64,000 nt of DNA, from NCBI RefSeq assembly GCF_014377975.1, contig NZ_JACMOO010000257.1, forward strand, positions 16,704 through 80,703, read 5' to 3'. The notes under the pieces were generated by a model. The model was not told where the DNA came from and did not search any database. It worked only from the letters and a program-made list of their open reading frames with translations. This DNA is from Ferruginibacter sp. (GTDB lineage: Bacteria > Bacteroidota > Bacteroidia > Chitinophagales > Chitinophagaceae). A program made the position numbers and the translations under genes. This document shows, piece by piece, positions 17,249-26,714 of this stretch. Within the stretch, counting starts at the first letter, position 1, and each line of letters begins with the position of its first letter.

Positions 17249-18427
17249 ATGAAGAAAGATTATTACGAAATATTGGTGATTGCAAAATCTGCATCGCAGG
17301 ATGAAATAAAAAAAGCCTACCGCAAAGTGGCTATGCAGTTTCATCCCGATCGTAATCCGGGCGATAAAGCATCTGAAGAAAAATTTAAAGAAGCAGCTGA
17401 AGCTTACGAAATATTAAGTGATGCTGATAAAAGGGCACAGTACGATCGTTTTGGGCACCAGGCATTTAGCGGTAGTCGCAGCAGTGGCGGCGGATTTGGT
17501 GGTGGTGGAATGAACATGGACGATATTTTTAGCCAGTTTGGAGATATTTTTGGCGACGAAAGTCCGTTCGGTAGTTTCTTTGGAGGTGGTGGTAGTGGCG
17601 GTGGACGCCGGTCAGGAGGAGGACGCAGCCACGGAGTGCGTGGTAGCAACCTGCGCATAAAAATAAAACTGAATTACGAAGAGATGGCCAAGGGCGCTTC
17701 TAAAACAGTGAAGGTAAAAAAATATGTACCTTGCGTTACCTGCAGTGGCAGTGGCGCTAAAGATAAAAATAGCATACAATCCTGTGGAACCTGCGGTGGT
17801 AGCGGGCAAGTTAGAAGGGTGCAGAATACTTTTTTAGGACAAATGCAAACGGTAACCACCTGTCCAACCTGTAATGGCGAAGGTTCCACTATTGCTAATA
17901 AATGTACCAGTTGCAAAGGCGAAGGCCGGGTATATGGCGAAGAAACAGTTACCATCGAAATTCCGGCGGGTGTGCAGGATGGCATGCAACTGAGCATGAA
18001 TGGCAAAGGCAATTCAGGTGAACGCGGTGGAGCCAATGGTGATTTAATTATTCTTATTGAGGAAGAAGCACATGCACAGTTACACCGGGACGGGTTGAAT
18101 GTGGCTTTTGATTTACATATTTCTTTTCCTGAAGCGGTTTTTGGTACAAATATAGAAGTTCCTACAATTGATGGAAAAGCAAAAATAAAAATTCCGCCAG
18201 GCACCCAAAGTGGAAAAATTTTCCGGTTAAAAGGAAAGGGTTTTCCGGCTGTTAACTCTTACGAAAAGGGAGATCAGTTGATACATGTAAATGTATGGAC
18301 ACCGCAACATGTTAGTACCGAAGAAAAAGCTATGCTCGAAACAATGCAGGAAAGCAAAAATTTTGAGCCAAAACCAGAGAAAGGTGATAAATCTTTTTTT
18401 GATAAAGTGAGAGAGATGTTTGCCTAA
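17249..18427 (+). CDS. dnaJ: Chaperone DnaJ
   Basis: This is the Hsp40 co-chaperone that delivers substrates to DnaK and stimulates its ATPase. The 392-aa type I DnaJ has a J domain with HPD ([10 protein letters not shown]), a Gly/Phe-rich linker (about residues 75-130), and four CxxCxGxG zinc-binding repeats ([32 protein letters not shown]). The C-terminal substrate-binding barrels contain [20 protein letters not shown] and LKGKGFPAV. Everything is intact. Its stop overlaps the stop end of the convergent vWA gene by four bases. Confidence 0.98.
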   Translation: MKKDYYEILVIAKSASQDEIKKAYRKVAMQFHPDRNPGDKASEEKFKEAAEAYEILSDADKRAQYDRFGHQAFSGSRSSGGGFGGGGMNMDDIFSQFGDIFGDESPFGSFFGGGGSGGGRRSGGGRSHGVRGSNLRIKIKLNYEEMAKGASKTVKVKKYVPCVTCSGSGAKDKNSIQSCGTCGGSGQVRRVQNTFLGQMQTVTTCPTCNGEGSTIANKCTSCKGEGRVYGEETVTIEIPAGVQDGMQLSMNGKGNSGERGGANGDLIILIEEEAHAQLHRDGLNVAFDLHISFPEAVFGTNIEVPTIDGKAKIKIPPGTQSGKIFRLKGKGFPAVNSYEKGDQLIHVNVWTPQHVSTEEKAMLETMQESKNFEPKPEKGDKSFFDKVREMFA

Positions 18428-20178
18428 TATTTAATCTTCATTCTTTTTTTTACATAGATTTTCTTAGCCATTGCAATCAGTTGTATAAACTGTTTTTGAA
18501 GATAGTTACCGGGATCGTATGCAGCTGTAGCAATTCTTTCGGTTTCGGACCAGTCAGATAATGGAAAATATTTTGACTGTCTCAGCTTCATACCAAACAT
18601 GGCAATGGCCGTACCGAATTGATATTCTTTATCAATATTATTAAAAGAAAGATAGTTGGCAGGGCAATTGTAATTTAGCTCCCTGCTTAACTTAGTTGCT
18701 GGCAAAGTAAATTTTAAGGAGATTTTTGCATAAGATAGCAAAGCTGTTGTATCTATGCTATTCGTTTCCGTTGGTGTTAATTCAAAGATTGCCAGTACGC
18801 TGTTTCCGCTGCCAATATCGCCTCCCTCCAGCTCTCCGGAACTATCTGTGATAGCATCTTTTTTATTATCAAACCCAATCAGCCGACAGTCTTTAACTGC
18901 CGCAGGATTAAAATGTACATTTAAATAAACATCATCCGCCACAGAAAAAAATGTTTGGGTAACTTCTTTTATCAGTACTTTTTCTGCTTCATTTATATTA
19001 TCAAGGTATGCATAATTTCCATTACCCCTTTTAGCTAGCGTTTCCAGTTTGGAATCTTTAAAGTTACCCATTCCTACACCCAGGCAGGTTAAATAAACGC
19101 CGCTTTTTTTCTCTTTGGTTATCAGATCATCCAGTGCTTTTTCGCTTGTTTCCCCCACATTAAAATCGCCGTCCGTTGCCAATATTACCCTATTATTTCC
19201 TCCTTTTATAAACGACCTTTCTGCAAGCCCGTACGCCATTCTTATGGCTGATTCCCCAGGCGTATCTCCGTTGGCTGTAAGCTCTTCAATAGACTGGGTA
19301 ATTTTTTGCTTTTCCGCTCCGCTTGTAGGGGGAAGCCAAACAGAAACCGTACCACCATACTCCACAATGGATACCGTATCGATGGCCCGTAAATTTTTTA
19401 TCAGCATTTGAAAAGCGGCTTTTACAAGGGGAAGCCTGTTGGGTAAGTCCATACTGCCAGAAGCATCTATTAAAAAAACAAGATTAGATGGTGGCACATT
19501 ATTCATATCTAATTTACGGGCATTTACATTTAGAAATAATAATTTGCTATTGTTATTCCAGGGGCAATCAGACAACTGCGATTCAATACCAAAAACATCT
19601 TTTTTTTCAGGTTCCCTGTAATGAAGATTAAAATAATTCAATAATTCTTCTATCCTCACTGCATCGGGCGGCACCAAACTTTTAGTGGTGAGAAACCTGC
19701 GGACATTGCTGTAGGATGCTTTATTAATGTTAAGCGAAAAAGAAGCGTTTGGAAATTTATTTACGGTAACCGTTTCATTCTCAACCAACGAAAAATAAGA
19801 CTCATCACTAACGTACCAGGTATTGTTGGATGAAAAATCCTGATCCCTTGTAATAGAGATTAATTTGGGCTTATTTTTACTGATGTTAGCCGAAAGCGTT
19901 TTTAAAGTAAGTTGCTGAAATACATCTGTTTTTATGCCTACGGATTTTGTTTCATATCCATCTAAAATCAATGTAACAGAATCATAAAGAGAGTGACAGG
20001 AGATACCAAAGCCGCCGGACGTTCCGGAATAATATAAATTTTTATCTGAGCGAAGCAAGATTTTTACATTTTGCAATAATTCATTTTTACCATTCTTTAT
20101 TTCGCCCCGGAGATAATACTGGGCATTGGCTGCAGGCACAAAAAAAAGAAAGGATATGTAGACAATTAATTTTTTCAA
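18424..20178 (-). CDS. von Willebrand factor A domain protein, YfbK type
   Basis: The 584-aa exported protein has a signal peptide ([20 protein letters not shown]), an N-terminal carboxypeptidase-regulatory-like beta domain (about 20-100), and a YfbK-type N domain with [12 protein letters not shown] and [11 protein letters not shown] central vWA domain carries the MIDAS motif DASGSMD and a second metal-site region [10 protein letters not shown]. The C-terminal domain is of DUF3520 type ([14 protein letters not shown]). Such proteins usually mediate metal-dependent protein contacts at the cell surface; the exact role is unknown. It converges on dnaJ with a four-base overlap, and no terminator fits between them. 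Confidence 0.87.
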   Translation of the reverse strand: MKKLIVYISFLFFVPAANAQYYLRGEIKNGKNELLQNVKILLRSDKNLYYSGTSGGFGISCHSLYDSVTLILDGYETKSVGIKTDVFQQLTLKTLSANISKNKPKLISITRDQDFSSNNTWYVSDESYFSLVENETVTVNKFPNASFSLNINKASYSNVRRFLTTKSLVPPDAVRIEELLNYFNLHYREPEKKDVFGIESQLSDCPWNNNSKLLFLNVNARKLDMNNVPPSNLVFLIDASGSMDLPNRLPLVKAAFQMLIKNLRAIDTVSIVEYGGTVSVWLPPTSGAEKQKITQSIEELTANGDTPGESAIRMAYGLAERSFIKGGNNRVILATDGDFNVGETSEKALDDLITKEKKSGVYLTCLGVGMGNFKDSKLETLAKRGNGNYAYLDNINEAEKVLIKEVTQTFFSVADDVYLNVHFNPAAVKDCRLIGFDNKKDAITDSSGELEGGDIGSGNSVLAIFELTPTETNSIDTTALLSYAKISLKFTLPATKLSRELNYNCPANYLSFNNIDKEYQFGTAIAMFGMKLRQSKYFPLSDWSETERIATAAYDPGNYLQKQFIQLIAMAKKIYVKKRMKIKY

Positions 20179-20246
20179 CTGTTAAGGAGTTGTGGTTAGT
20201 TATAAAATTTATCTGGCACAAAACTTATGTTAATATAGCTTTATTA

Positions 20247-20783
20247 TTATTCTGTTACCTGATAAATTTCTGCAAGGTTCCTGCCTAACCCGTCATAATC
20301 AAGCCCAAAGCCCAGTAAAAAAATGTTGGGTACACTAAAACCCAGGTAATCTATTACAACCGGATGCTGTAAAGCGGTTGGTTTATGCAGCAAAGCCGCT
20401 ATTTTTAAAGAAGCTGGTTGCTGAATGTATAACTGTGGTAAAAATTTATGCAAGGTAGTGCCGGTATCAACAATATCTTCGATAATGATGACATGCCTGT
20501 CTTTTAATGGTTCATCCAGCCCTATGGAAGTAATAACGTTGCCGGTAGAACGGGTGCCTTTATACGAAGCCAGTTTGATAAAACATATTTCAGCATCAAT
20601 ATGTATTTCTTTAAAAAGATCGGAAGCAAACATAAAAGAGCCGTTCAAAATGGCAATAAATATCGGGCGTTTGCCATCATACGCTGTGTTAATTTCTTCA
20701 GCAAGTTCTTTTATCCGGTTCCTGATTTTTGATGCACTGATGTATGGTTTAAATTTTTTATCATTTACCTGGATCACTGACAT
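20247..20783 (-). CDS. hpt: Hypoxanthine phosphoribosyltransferase
   Basis: It is a purine salvage enzyme that converts hypoxanthine (and guanine) plus PRPP to IMP/GMP. The 178-aa protein has the PRPP-binding signature VIIIEDIVDTGTT at about residues 98-110 and the catalytic-loop region LASYKGTRSTGNV. The C-terminal VPNIFLLGFGLDYDGLGRNL binds the purine base and Mg-PPi. Length is normal. It forms a short minus-strand run with the glucosaminidase and O-methyltransferase genes upstream, with gaps under 40 bp. Confidence 0.96.
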   Translation of the reverse strand: MSVIQVNDKKFKPYISASKIRNRIKELAEEINTAYDGKRPIFIAILNGSFMFASDLFKEIHIDAEICFIKLASYKGTRSTGNVITSIGLDEPLKDRHVIIIEDIVDTGTTLHKFLPQLYIQQPASLKIAALLHKPTALQHPVVIDYLGFSVPNIFLLGFGLDYDGLGRNLAEIYQVTE

Positions 20784-20814
20784 TGATGTTGGCTGTTTAT
20801 ATTTTTAAAGAAGA

Positions 20815-21981
20815 CTATTCAGATACAATTAACTGCTGACCTATTTTTAAATAGTCGGTTGTTAAGTTATTCCACTGCCGTAATTGTTGTACACTTACCT
20901 GGTATTTTTTAGCGATGGCATACAACCCTTCCCTGGGTTGAACAGCGTGTGTTTTAGGCAGAACAACCGGCTCATTTTTAACTACTGCTGAAGCTGCTGT
21001 ATTCTTTATTCCAACTGCTTGCTGTGTTTGTGGTGCAGGAGTTAAATACAATTTTGTTCCGGAAGGAATTAGTGAATTTTCTGTAATGGTATTATATAAC
21101 AAAAGGTATTTTAACTGGATACCTTTTTTTTGTGCAATATCATAAATAGGTTCCTGTTGCTGAACCAGGTAAAAATCCTGTTGCCCGGTTTTTGATTTTT
21201 TTTGTAAAAAAACAATCTGATCATTTTTAAGAATCCCATCTTCCTCCAGATCGTTAAATGCCAATAATTTACTTAAATCAATATCATTGGATGTGGCAAT
21301 TGCCAGCAGCGAAGTACCTTTTTGTGCATTGATATATTTATGACCGTTGATATAATTTATTGCATTTGCTTCAGCCGGCACGTTCGGGTCATTGCTATCA
21401 GATGGCTTTTCAGTGGCAGGTTCTTTATCGTCCTGGTATTTTCCGGTTTCGATTTTGGCTAAATCTTTAGCCCCCATTAAAGAATACTGCTGCAGGTTGT
21501 ATTGCTCAATATTTTTTATCAGAATGTCTGGATATTTAGGATTGGTTGCATAACCCGCTTTTCGTAAACCCTTTGCCCAACCTTTGTAATCTGTCGGGTC
21601 TAACGTAAATAAAAAAGCGTACCATTCTTTTCCACGTAAATAATTGCTGTGATCCCTGTAAGAAGCTTCTGCGTCTTTGTAACTGCGAAAGCATTCACCC
21701 GGTGCATCATCATCATGAGTTACGGCATCTGATGTCCAGGAGCTTTTACATTTTATACCAAAATGATTGTTCGATTTTTTTACGAGCACACTGTTACCAT
21801 TTTCAGTTTCCAGTAACCCCTGTGCCAGGGTTATGGCTGCAGGCACCCCCATTCTTTTCATTTCATTTATTGCAAGGTCTTTGTACTTTTCAATATATTG
21901 ATCCGGCGTGATAGTTTGCGCAACTACACTTCCGCAAATACCGGCAACCATCGTCAATAAATAAATTATTTTTTTTATCAT
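20815..21981 (-). CDS. LysM-containing peptidoglycan glucosaminidase
   Basis: This 388-aa secreted cell-wall hydrolase has a signal peptide (ending CGSVVAQ). A glucosaminidase domain at about residues 25-165 contains GLLETENGNS with the likely catalytic Glu, then SNNHFGIKCKSSW and SYKDAEASYRDHSNYL. A linker follows, then three LysM-like repeats in the C-terminal half, the last being the clearest (THAVQPREGLYAIAKKYQVS to the C-terminus). It resembles FlgJ/Auto-type glucosaminidases that cleave between GlcNAc and MurNAc. It is probably involved in wall turnover or cell separation, anchored to the sacculus by LysM. Confidence 0.92.
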   Translation of the reverse strand: MIKKIIYLLTMVAGICGSVVAQTITPDQYIEKYKDLAINEMKRMGVPAAITLAQGLLETENGNSVLVKKSNNHFGIKCKSSWTSDAVTHDDDAPGECFRSYKDAEASYRDHSNYLRGKEWYAFLFTLDPTDYKGWAKGLRKAGYATNPKYPDILIKNIEQYNLQQYSLMGAKDLAKIETGKYQDDKEPATEKPSDSNDPNVPAEANAINYINGHKYINAQKGTSLLAIATSNDIDLSKLLAFNDLEEDGILKNDQIVFLQKKSKTGQQDFYLVQQQEPIYDIAQKKGIQLKYLLLYNTITENSLIPSGTKLYLTPAPQTQQAVGIKNTAASAVVKNEPVVLPKTHAVQPREGLYAIAKKYQVSVQQLRQWNNLTTDYLKIGQQLIVSE

Positions 21982-22009
21982 AATTAATCGCCTTTTGGTG
22001 AACGGATAT

Positions 22010-22648
22010 TTATAATTTTCTTATCAGCGTCAGTCCATCCCTGACAGTTAATAAAACCTGCTGTACCCTTGTATCTTTTTTTACGTGCTCATTAAAAGCA
22101 TGCATCGCTATGGCATTTTTGCCACTGACATTTTGTTCCAGCACCTGCCCGTGAAATAACGTATTATCGGCAATGATAACAGCATTCGGTTTTACAGAAG
22201 GTAAAATTAATTCGTAATAATCAATATACCCTGTTTTATCTGCATCAATAAAAACCATGTCCCACAATTCATTCAAAGCAGGAATAATTTGCCTGGCATC
22301 ACCAACATGCTGCACAATATTATCTCTGTAAGTTGATAGTTCAAAATATGCCTTTGCTGTTGTTGCGTCTTCGTCCCGCAATTCAATGGTGTGCAGTTTG
22401 CCCCCAAATTGTAATCCTTTTACTAAACACAATGCGCTGTATCCGGTAAAAGTACCAATCTCCAATATTGTTTTTGGATGCAATAACTGACTCAACATCG
22501 TTAAAAAACTTCCCTGCACATGGCCACTCAGCATATGTGCGTGGGCATGCGTTTTTGTTGTATGTAAATTTAATGCATGCAAAAGTCCATCTTCTTCCGA
22601 AGAAAATTTAGCAGCATATTCTTCTGCTTCCCTGCTTACCAGCTCCAT
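22010..22648 (-). CDS. O-methyltransferase, SAM-dependent (family 3)
   Basis: The 212-aa protein is homologous to catechol/caffeoyl-CoA-type O-methyltransferases. The SAM-binding motif ILEIGTFTGYSALCL, the metal/SAM-binding acidic segment MVFIDADKTGYIDYYELILP and the following ADNTLFHGQVL are all present. Bacterial members (YrrM-like) act on small hydroxylated compounds or on tRNA 5-hydroxyuridine (TrmR). The substrate here cannot be decided, though the closeness to TrmR-length proteins makes tRNA a real option. It is 28 bp upstream of the glucosaminidase gene and in the same direction. Confidence 0.87.
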   Translation of the reverse strand: MELVSREAEEYAAKFSSEEDGLLHALNLHTTKTHAHAHMLSGHVQGSFLTMLSQLLHPKTILEIGTFTGYSALCLVKGLQFGGKLHTIELRDEDATTAKAYFELSTYRDNIVQHVGDARQIIPALNELWDMVFIDADKTGYIDYYELILPSVKPNAVIIADNTLFHGQVLEQNVSGKNAIAMHAFNEHVKKDTRVQQVLLTVRDGLTLIRKL

Positions 22649-22742
22649 AATAATCGATTTAGTTTATAACAACAACCATCCTTAATTTACCGGTTAAAGA
22701 ATACTGTTGAAAGACGCAAAAATAAAATTTATATTGGTTGAA

Positions 22743-24185
22743 TTACTGTTTTTTAGATATGATTAACAAGCCCATAAAGGTAAGCAGACCGTTAATAACC
22801 AATAACTCTAACCCAATTTGATAATTACCGAAAAGTGCCTGCTGGTATTTATCAATAAAAAAACAAGCTAGCGGTGCCGCAATACATACAACCGGTACAA
22901 ATTTATCCTTAACACTTCTTTTTAATAAAATACCAAAAGTAAAAAGACCAAGTAGTGGCCCATAAGTGTATGCTGCCACTTTTAATATAACACCAATCAT
23001 ACTTGGCTCATTGATCCACTTATATAACATTACAAATAATAAAAAAATACCTGCAAATACAAGGTGTACCCGTTGCCTTAATTTTTTCTTTTTTATATCC
23101 GTTAAATCGATTCTTCTTTGTATGCCAATTATATCGATACAGAAAGAAGAGGTTAATGCTGTAATGGCACCATCTGCACTGGGAAATAATGCCGATATCA
23201 ACGCAATAATAAAAATGATTGAAATAAAGGGTGGCATGTGTTGTAAGGCAACAACAGGAAATATTTTATCGCCAATAGCAGTAACATTATTTTGCGCTGC
23301 AAACAGATACAGTAATCCGCCGAGAAAAAGAAATAACAGAATAACCACCAGCAGTATCACGGATAAAGTGATCATATTTTTTTGCGAATCTTTTAGCGTC
23401 TTCACAGAAATATTTTTTTGCATCATCTCCTGGTCCATACCGGTCATTGTAATAGTTATAAATGCACCAGCCACAATTTGCTTCACAAAAAAAAGCTTGG
23501 TATCCGGGTCAGTAAAAAAAATCCGGCTATATCCCTTTTCATTCATCGCCTGCAAACTTTCACCAAAGCCAATATTTAAGTTATTTAAAATATAGATCAC
23601 ACAAATTATCAGCCCTGCCAGCATGCAGGTTGTTTGTAAGGTATCTGTCCACACAATGGTCTTTACACCACCTTCGTATGTGTATACCAGTATCATAATT
23701 AAAATAACCAGTGTGGTAACCCAAAAAGGCACACCAAAACTTTTTAAAATAGCTTCCTGTAAAATATTTACAACAAGATAAAGTCTTGCTGTGGCACCTA
23801 AAGTTCTTGATAAAATAAAAAACGAAGCCCCGGTTTTATAGGATATAAATCCTAATCTGCCGCTGAGGTAATTATAAATCGAAGTAAGATTAAGCCTGTA
23901 ATAAATGGGCAGTAATACAAATGCAATTATTATATAGCCAATAAGGTAACCCAGCGTAATTTGAAAATAGGCAAACGATTCTTTTGCAACTGCACCAGGC
24001 ACACTCACAAACGTAACACCGCTAAGCGAGGTACCAATCATACCAAATGCAACCAGCATCCAGTTGCTATTTTTGTTTCCTATAAAAAATGTTTCATTGG
24101 TAGAATTTCTGGAGGTGCGCCACGCCACAAAAAGTAATACTATAAAATACAAAAGCACTACAGGAAATAAGATAGTTGGAGACAT
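22743..24185 (-). CDS. Sodium:solute symporter (SSS family)
   Basis: The 480-aa polytopic inner-membrane protein has about 13 predicted helices. Family features include the Na+-site segment GMIGTSLSGVTFVSVPG in the second helix, the QITLGYLIGYIIIAFVLLPIYY segment and GGVKTIVWTDTLQT. Sequences of this type in Bacteroidota are annotated only as sodium:solute symporters; candidates for the solute include sialic acid, sugars, proline or carboxylates. No catabolic genes flank it, so the substrate is left open. Confidence 0.9.
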   Translation of the reverse strand: MSPTILFPVVLLYFIVLLFVAWRTSRNSTNETFFIGNKNSNWMLVAFGMIGTSLSGVTFVSVPGAVAKESFAYFQITLGYLIGYIIIAFVLLPIYYRLNLTSIYNYLSGRLGFISYKTGASFFILSRTLGATARLYLVVNILQEAILKSFGVPFWVTTLVILIMILVYTYEGGVKTIVWTDTLQTTCMLAGLIICVIYILNNLNIGFGESLQAMNEKGYSRIFFTDPDTKLFFVKQIVAGAFITITMTGMDQEMMQKNISVKTLKDSQKNMITLSVILLVVILLFLFLGGLLYLFAAQNNVTAIGDKIFPVVALQHMPPFISIIFIIALISALFPSADGAITALTSSFCIDIIGIQRRIDLTDIKKKKLRQRVHLVFAGIFLLFVMLYKWINEPSMIGVILKVAAYTYGPLLGLFTFGILLKRSVKDKFVPVVCIAAPLACFFIDKYQQALFGNYQIGLELLVINGLLTFMGLLIISKKQ

Positions 24186-24266
24186 TTATTATTTATTTAC
24201 CTAAAATTAAGATTGAAAATAGAGAAAAACTTTGTGTCTTTGCTTATAAATAATGTATAAAATTAT

Positions 24267-24806
24267 ATGCAGTACAAATCAATAGCTGTTTTTTGTGGCA
24301 GTAAAACAGGCAATAATATTTTATTTGCAACGCATGCAACCCAACTTGGTTACTTGTTGGCCGAAAAAAATATTACGCTTATTTATGGTGGCGGCAATAA
24401 AGGTTTAATGGCTTCTGTAGCCAATGCGGTGCTGGAAAAAGGTGGCAAAGTAATTGGCATTATTCCACAGGTTTTAACCCAATGGGAACACCATCATCAA
24501 GGTATTACAGAATTGATTGTTGTTGAAACGATGCATGTTCGCAAACGCATGTTGTACGAAAAGTGTGATGCTGCTATTGTATTACCCGGCGGTTATGGCA
24601 CACTGGATGAATTATTTGAAATGCTTACCTGGAACCAGCTCAGCATTCACGATAAACCCATTTATATTTTAAACAGTGACGGTTTCTATGACGGCTTAAT
24701 AATACACATCAACAATATGCAGCAGGAAAATTTTCTATACCATGAACCTGCAAATAGTTTTACTGTGGTAAATACACCAGAGGAGATTTTTATTGCGGAT
24801 CAATAA
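24267..24806 (+). CDS. LOG family nucleotide 5'-monophosphate phosphoribohydrolase
   Basis: The 179-aa Rossmann-fold enzyme belongs to the LOG (Lonely Guy/TIGR00730) family, which releases the base from cytokinin-riboside or other nucleoside 5'-monophosphates. The signature PGGYGTLDELFEMLTWNQL is intact, as are the upstream YGGGNKGLMASVANAV loop and the Arg of MHVRKRML. In bacteria the physiological substrate is often plain AMP or unknown. It diverges from the symporter gene, and its last seven bases overlap the convergent outer-membrane protein gene. Confidence 0.92.
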   Translation: MQYKSIAVFCGSKTGNNILFATHATQLGYLLAEKNITLIYGGGNKGLMASVANAVLEKGGKVIGIIPQVLTQWEHHHQGITELIVVETMHVRKRMLYEKCDAAIVLPGGYGTLDELFEMLTWNQLSIHDKPIYILNSDGFYDGLIIHINNMQQENFLYHEPANSFTVVNTPEEIFIADQ

Positions 24807-25414
24807 CGTTCTCTTCTTTGCCTTCCCTGGAACAAACCAATATTGTAACCAGCCCTGACTACAGGTATCATCCGGTGATAAGAATCTATATAAGGTGAAT
24901 TGGGTTGTTGTGCCACATCAAACATTACAGACAGGTAGAAATAGGAATTATTTCCTTCTGAACGTCCACTACTGTAACCCGCTCCCAGCAATACACTGTT
25001 TACATCTGTTTTACTTTTTGAAATTGTACCAACGCCTGGCTCTATCACTTTCCGGCTTATAAAATTATGTTCATACTGTGCCTCCAGGTACAAAAAATTA
25101 ATAGGAAAAACTCTCACAAACGCACCAGGACCTATATTGGTTTGCCGATACTTAATTCCGCTGTAATCTTTTTGTCCCTGATAAACAAAATTTAAACTCA
25201 CAGCAGCATCCAGCCATTTTGTAACATTGTAACCCAGGTAGGGGCTTACTCCCAAAGTTGTTCCTCCGGTATAAAATGCCAGTGTAAGATCGCCGCCTGT
25301 AAATAATTTATCTTTTTGAAATCCGGAAGGTTTCTCTTCATCCTCTCCAGTTTTTTGAGCAAAAACTGATGTTGAAAAAACAATAACAGTAACCAATAAA
25401 AATATCTTTTTCAT
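24800..25414 (-). CDS. Outer-membrane beta-barrel protein of unknown function
   Basis: The 204-aa protein has a signal peptide (MKKIFLLVTVIVFSTSVFAQ). The mature domain has repeated amphipathic strands (LTLAFYTGGTTLGVSPYLGY, AYVRVFPINFLYLEAQYEH-like and SYFYLSVMFDVAQQP). It looks like an eight-stranded OmpX/OmpW-sized barrel of the PorT/OMP_b-brl group. It ends in a basic tail (FQGRQRRERY), unlike the usual terminal Phe. Function is unknown. It overlaps the LOG gene tail-to-tail by seven bases. The stretch of 243 bp upstream of it holds no gene. Confidence 0.7.
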   Translation of the reverse strand: MKKIFLLVTVIVFSTSVFAQKTGEDEEKPSGFQKDKLFTGGDLTLAFYTGGTTLGVSPYLGYNVTKWLDAAVSLNFVYQGQKDYSGIKYRQTNIGPGAFVRVFPINFLYLEAQYEHNFISRKVIEPGVGTISKSKTDVNSVLLGAGYSSGRSEGNNSYFYLSVMFDVAQQPNSPYIDSYHRMIPVVRAGYNIGLFQGRQRRERY

Positions 25415-25657
25415 TTGTTGTTTTTTGAGCTTACGGATTATTTCATAATCCAGTAAAATTTGGTGTTCTATAAATATATTCTTGTAAAAATCGTTTAAAA
25501 GATTGAGTTATGCTTTAATCAATTTTAAGTGAGTACAATAAATATTGTTAATTTTTATTGCACGCTTTAAACGACGCACCTCCGAATATCTTTTAAGGTA
25601 GATTTTAAATAAGTTTAGAAGTATTACTGCAAAATAAAAAGGAAATAAAAAATGCTT

Positions 25658-26689
25658 TTAAAATTTTGGACAAATAACCTGACGGCTATCGCCGTTAGAA
25701 TCGCCATAGTAGCCCTTCCTTATTATATTGAATTCGGAAGCCCCCTGCAGATTATTATAATTTCTTAAAGAAGAGGTAGTAGCATCATAGCTAAATGTAA
25801 AGCGAACAAATTTAACTTCGAATCCAACCATAGGTATAATGGCATCGCCACCCCGATAATACAAACCCGCCAATAATTGGGTAGCTCCACCAGCTCCGGA
25901 AAGATTATAATTGGCATTTAATCCAATCACTATTTCGCTTGATTTTGCCTGCGTAGTGTAATAGGCATTGGGGTTAAGAATAACCCGGTCGTTTACTTTT
26001 AAAAGTGCATTGATAAACCCAATATGGCGCATAGATAATTTTGAGCTATCTGCATTATCACTAAAAAATGTTTCCTGCGGGCGGTTTACATGATGTATCG
26101 AATAGCCTCCGTTGATATACACATTTTCATTAGGGAAATAAGCATAATTTAAACCAACCTGTATATCAAAATAGCTTACATTATTGTTTACTAATACCAC
26201 ATCTGTAGGTGTATTTGAATCAAAAAATTTTCCATCAAACTGGTCAGGAAACTTTAATTTGCTTTGATCAATTCTTTTGTTTGCCCAACCAAGATTAAAG
26301 CCTGCGGTAAGCAAACTGCTGCTTGCAAGCATCTGATGGTACGCTATAGAACCGTAAACTTTGGTTGAACGCAGACCGCCGCTACCTGCTACATCACTTA
26401 AGATAAAACCGCCCAAACCCAGCCAGCCATTCTCTATCTGATTACGCAAAACTTGTGCGTCTCCGAATATACTTACTGTTTTATAAGGAGCTGCCAAAAT
26501 GGAAGAATACTGGTTACGGTAACTGGCGCCCAGCCTGTAATCTGCATCCGGAATAAAACCTGTATTAGCCGGATTGATTGTTAGCGGCGCATTAAAAAAC
26601 TGGGAAAAATGTAGGTCCTGTGCCTGAACAAATGTGGCAATTTGCAGGCTAACCGCTATTATAAAAAATATTTTTTTTCCGTTTTCCAT
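25658..26689 (-). CDS. PorP/SprF-family type IX secretion membrane protein
   Basis: The 343-aa outer-membrane protein has a signal peptide (to about FVQAQ) and the family opening DLHFSQFFNAPLTINPANTG. Internal motifs include YRNQYSSILAAPYKTVSIFGD, GWLGLGGFILSDVAGSGG and SYFDIQVGLNYAYFPNENVYINGGYSIHHVNRP. PorP/SprF proteins help export or attach a partner cargo that carries a type B (gliding, CHU_C) sorting domain. The gene just upstream (25 bp) encodes exactly such a cargo, so the two form a dedicated pair in one operon. Confidence 0.93.
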   Translation of the reverse strand: MENGKKIFFIIAVSLQIATFVQAQDLHFSQFFNAPLTINPANTGFIPDADYRLGASYRNQYSSILAAPYKTVSIFGDAQVLRNQIENGWLGLGGFILSDVAGSGGLRSTKVYGSIAYHQMLASSSLLTAGFNLGWANKRIDQSKLKFPDQFDGKFFDSNTPTDVVLVNNNVSYFDIQVGLNYAYFPNENVYINGGYSIHHVNRPQETFFSDNADSSKLSMRHIGFINALLKVNDRVILNPNAYYTTQAKSSEIVIGLNANYNLSGAGGATQLLAGLYYRGGDAIIPMVGFEVKFVRFTFSYDATTSSLRNYNNLQGASEFNIIRKGYYGDSNGDSRQVICPKF

Positions 26690-26714
26690 TTAGGCTTATT
26701 CAGCAAATGATTGT

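Noticed and set aside
17404-18204. Proline- and Ser-rich minus ORFs opposite dnaJ
   Set aside because: They mirror the Gly-rich linker and zinc-finger coding sequence of dnaJ and have no independent support.
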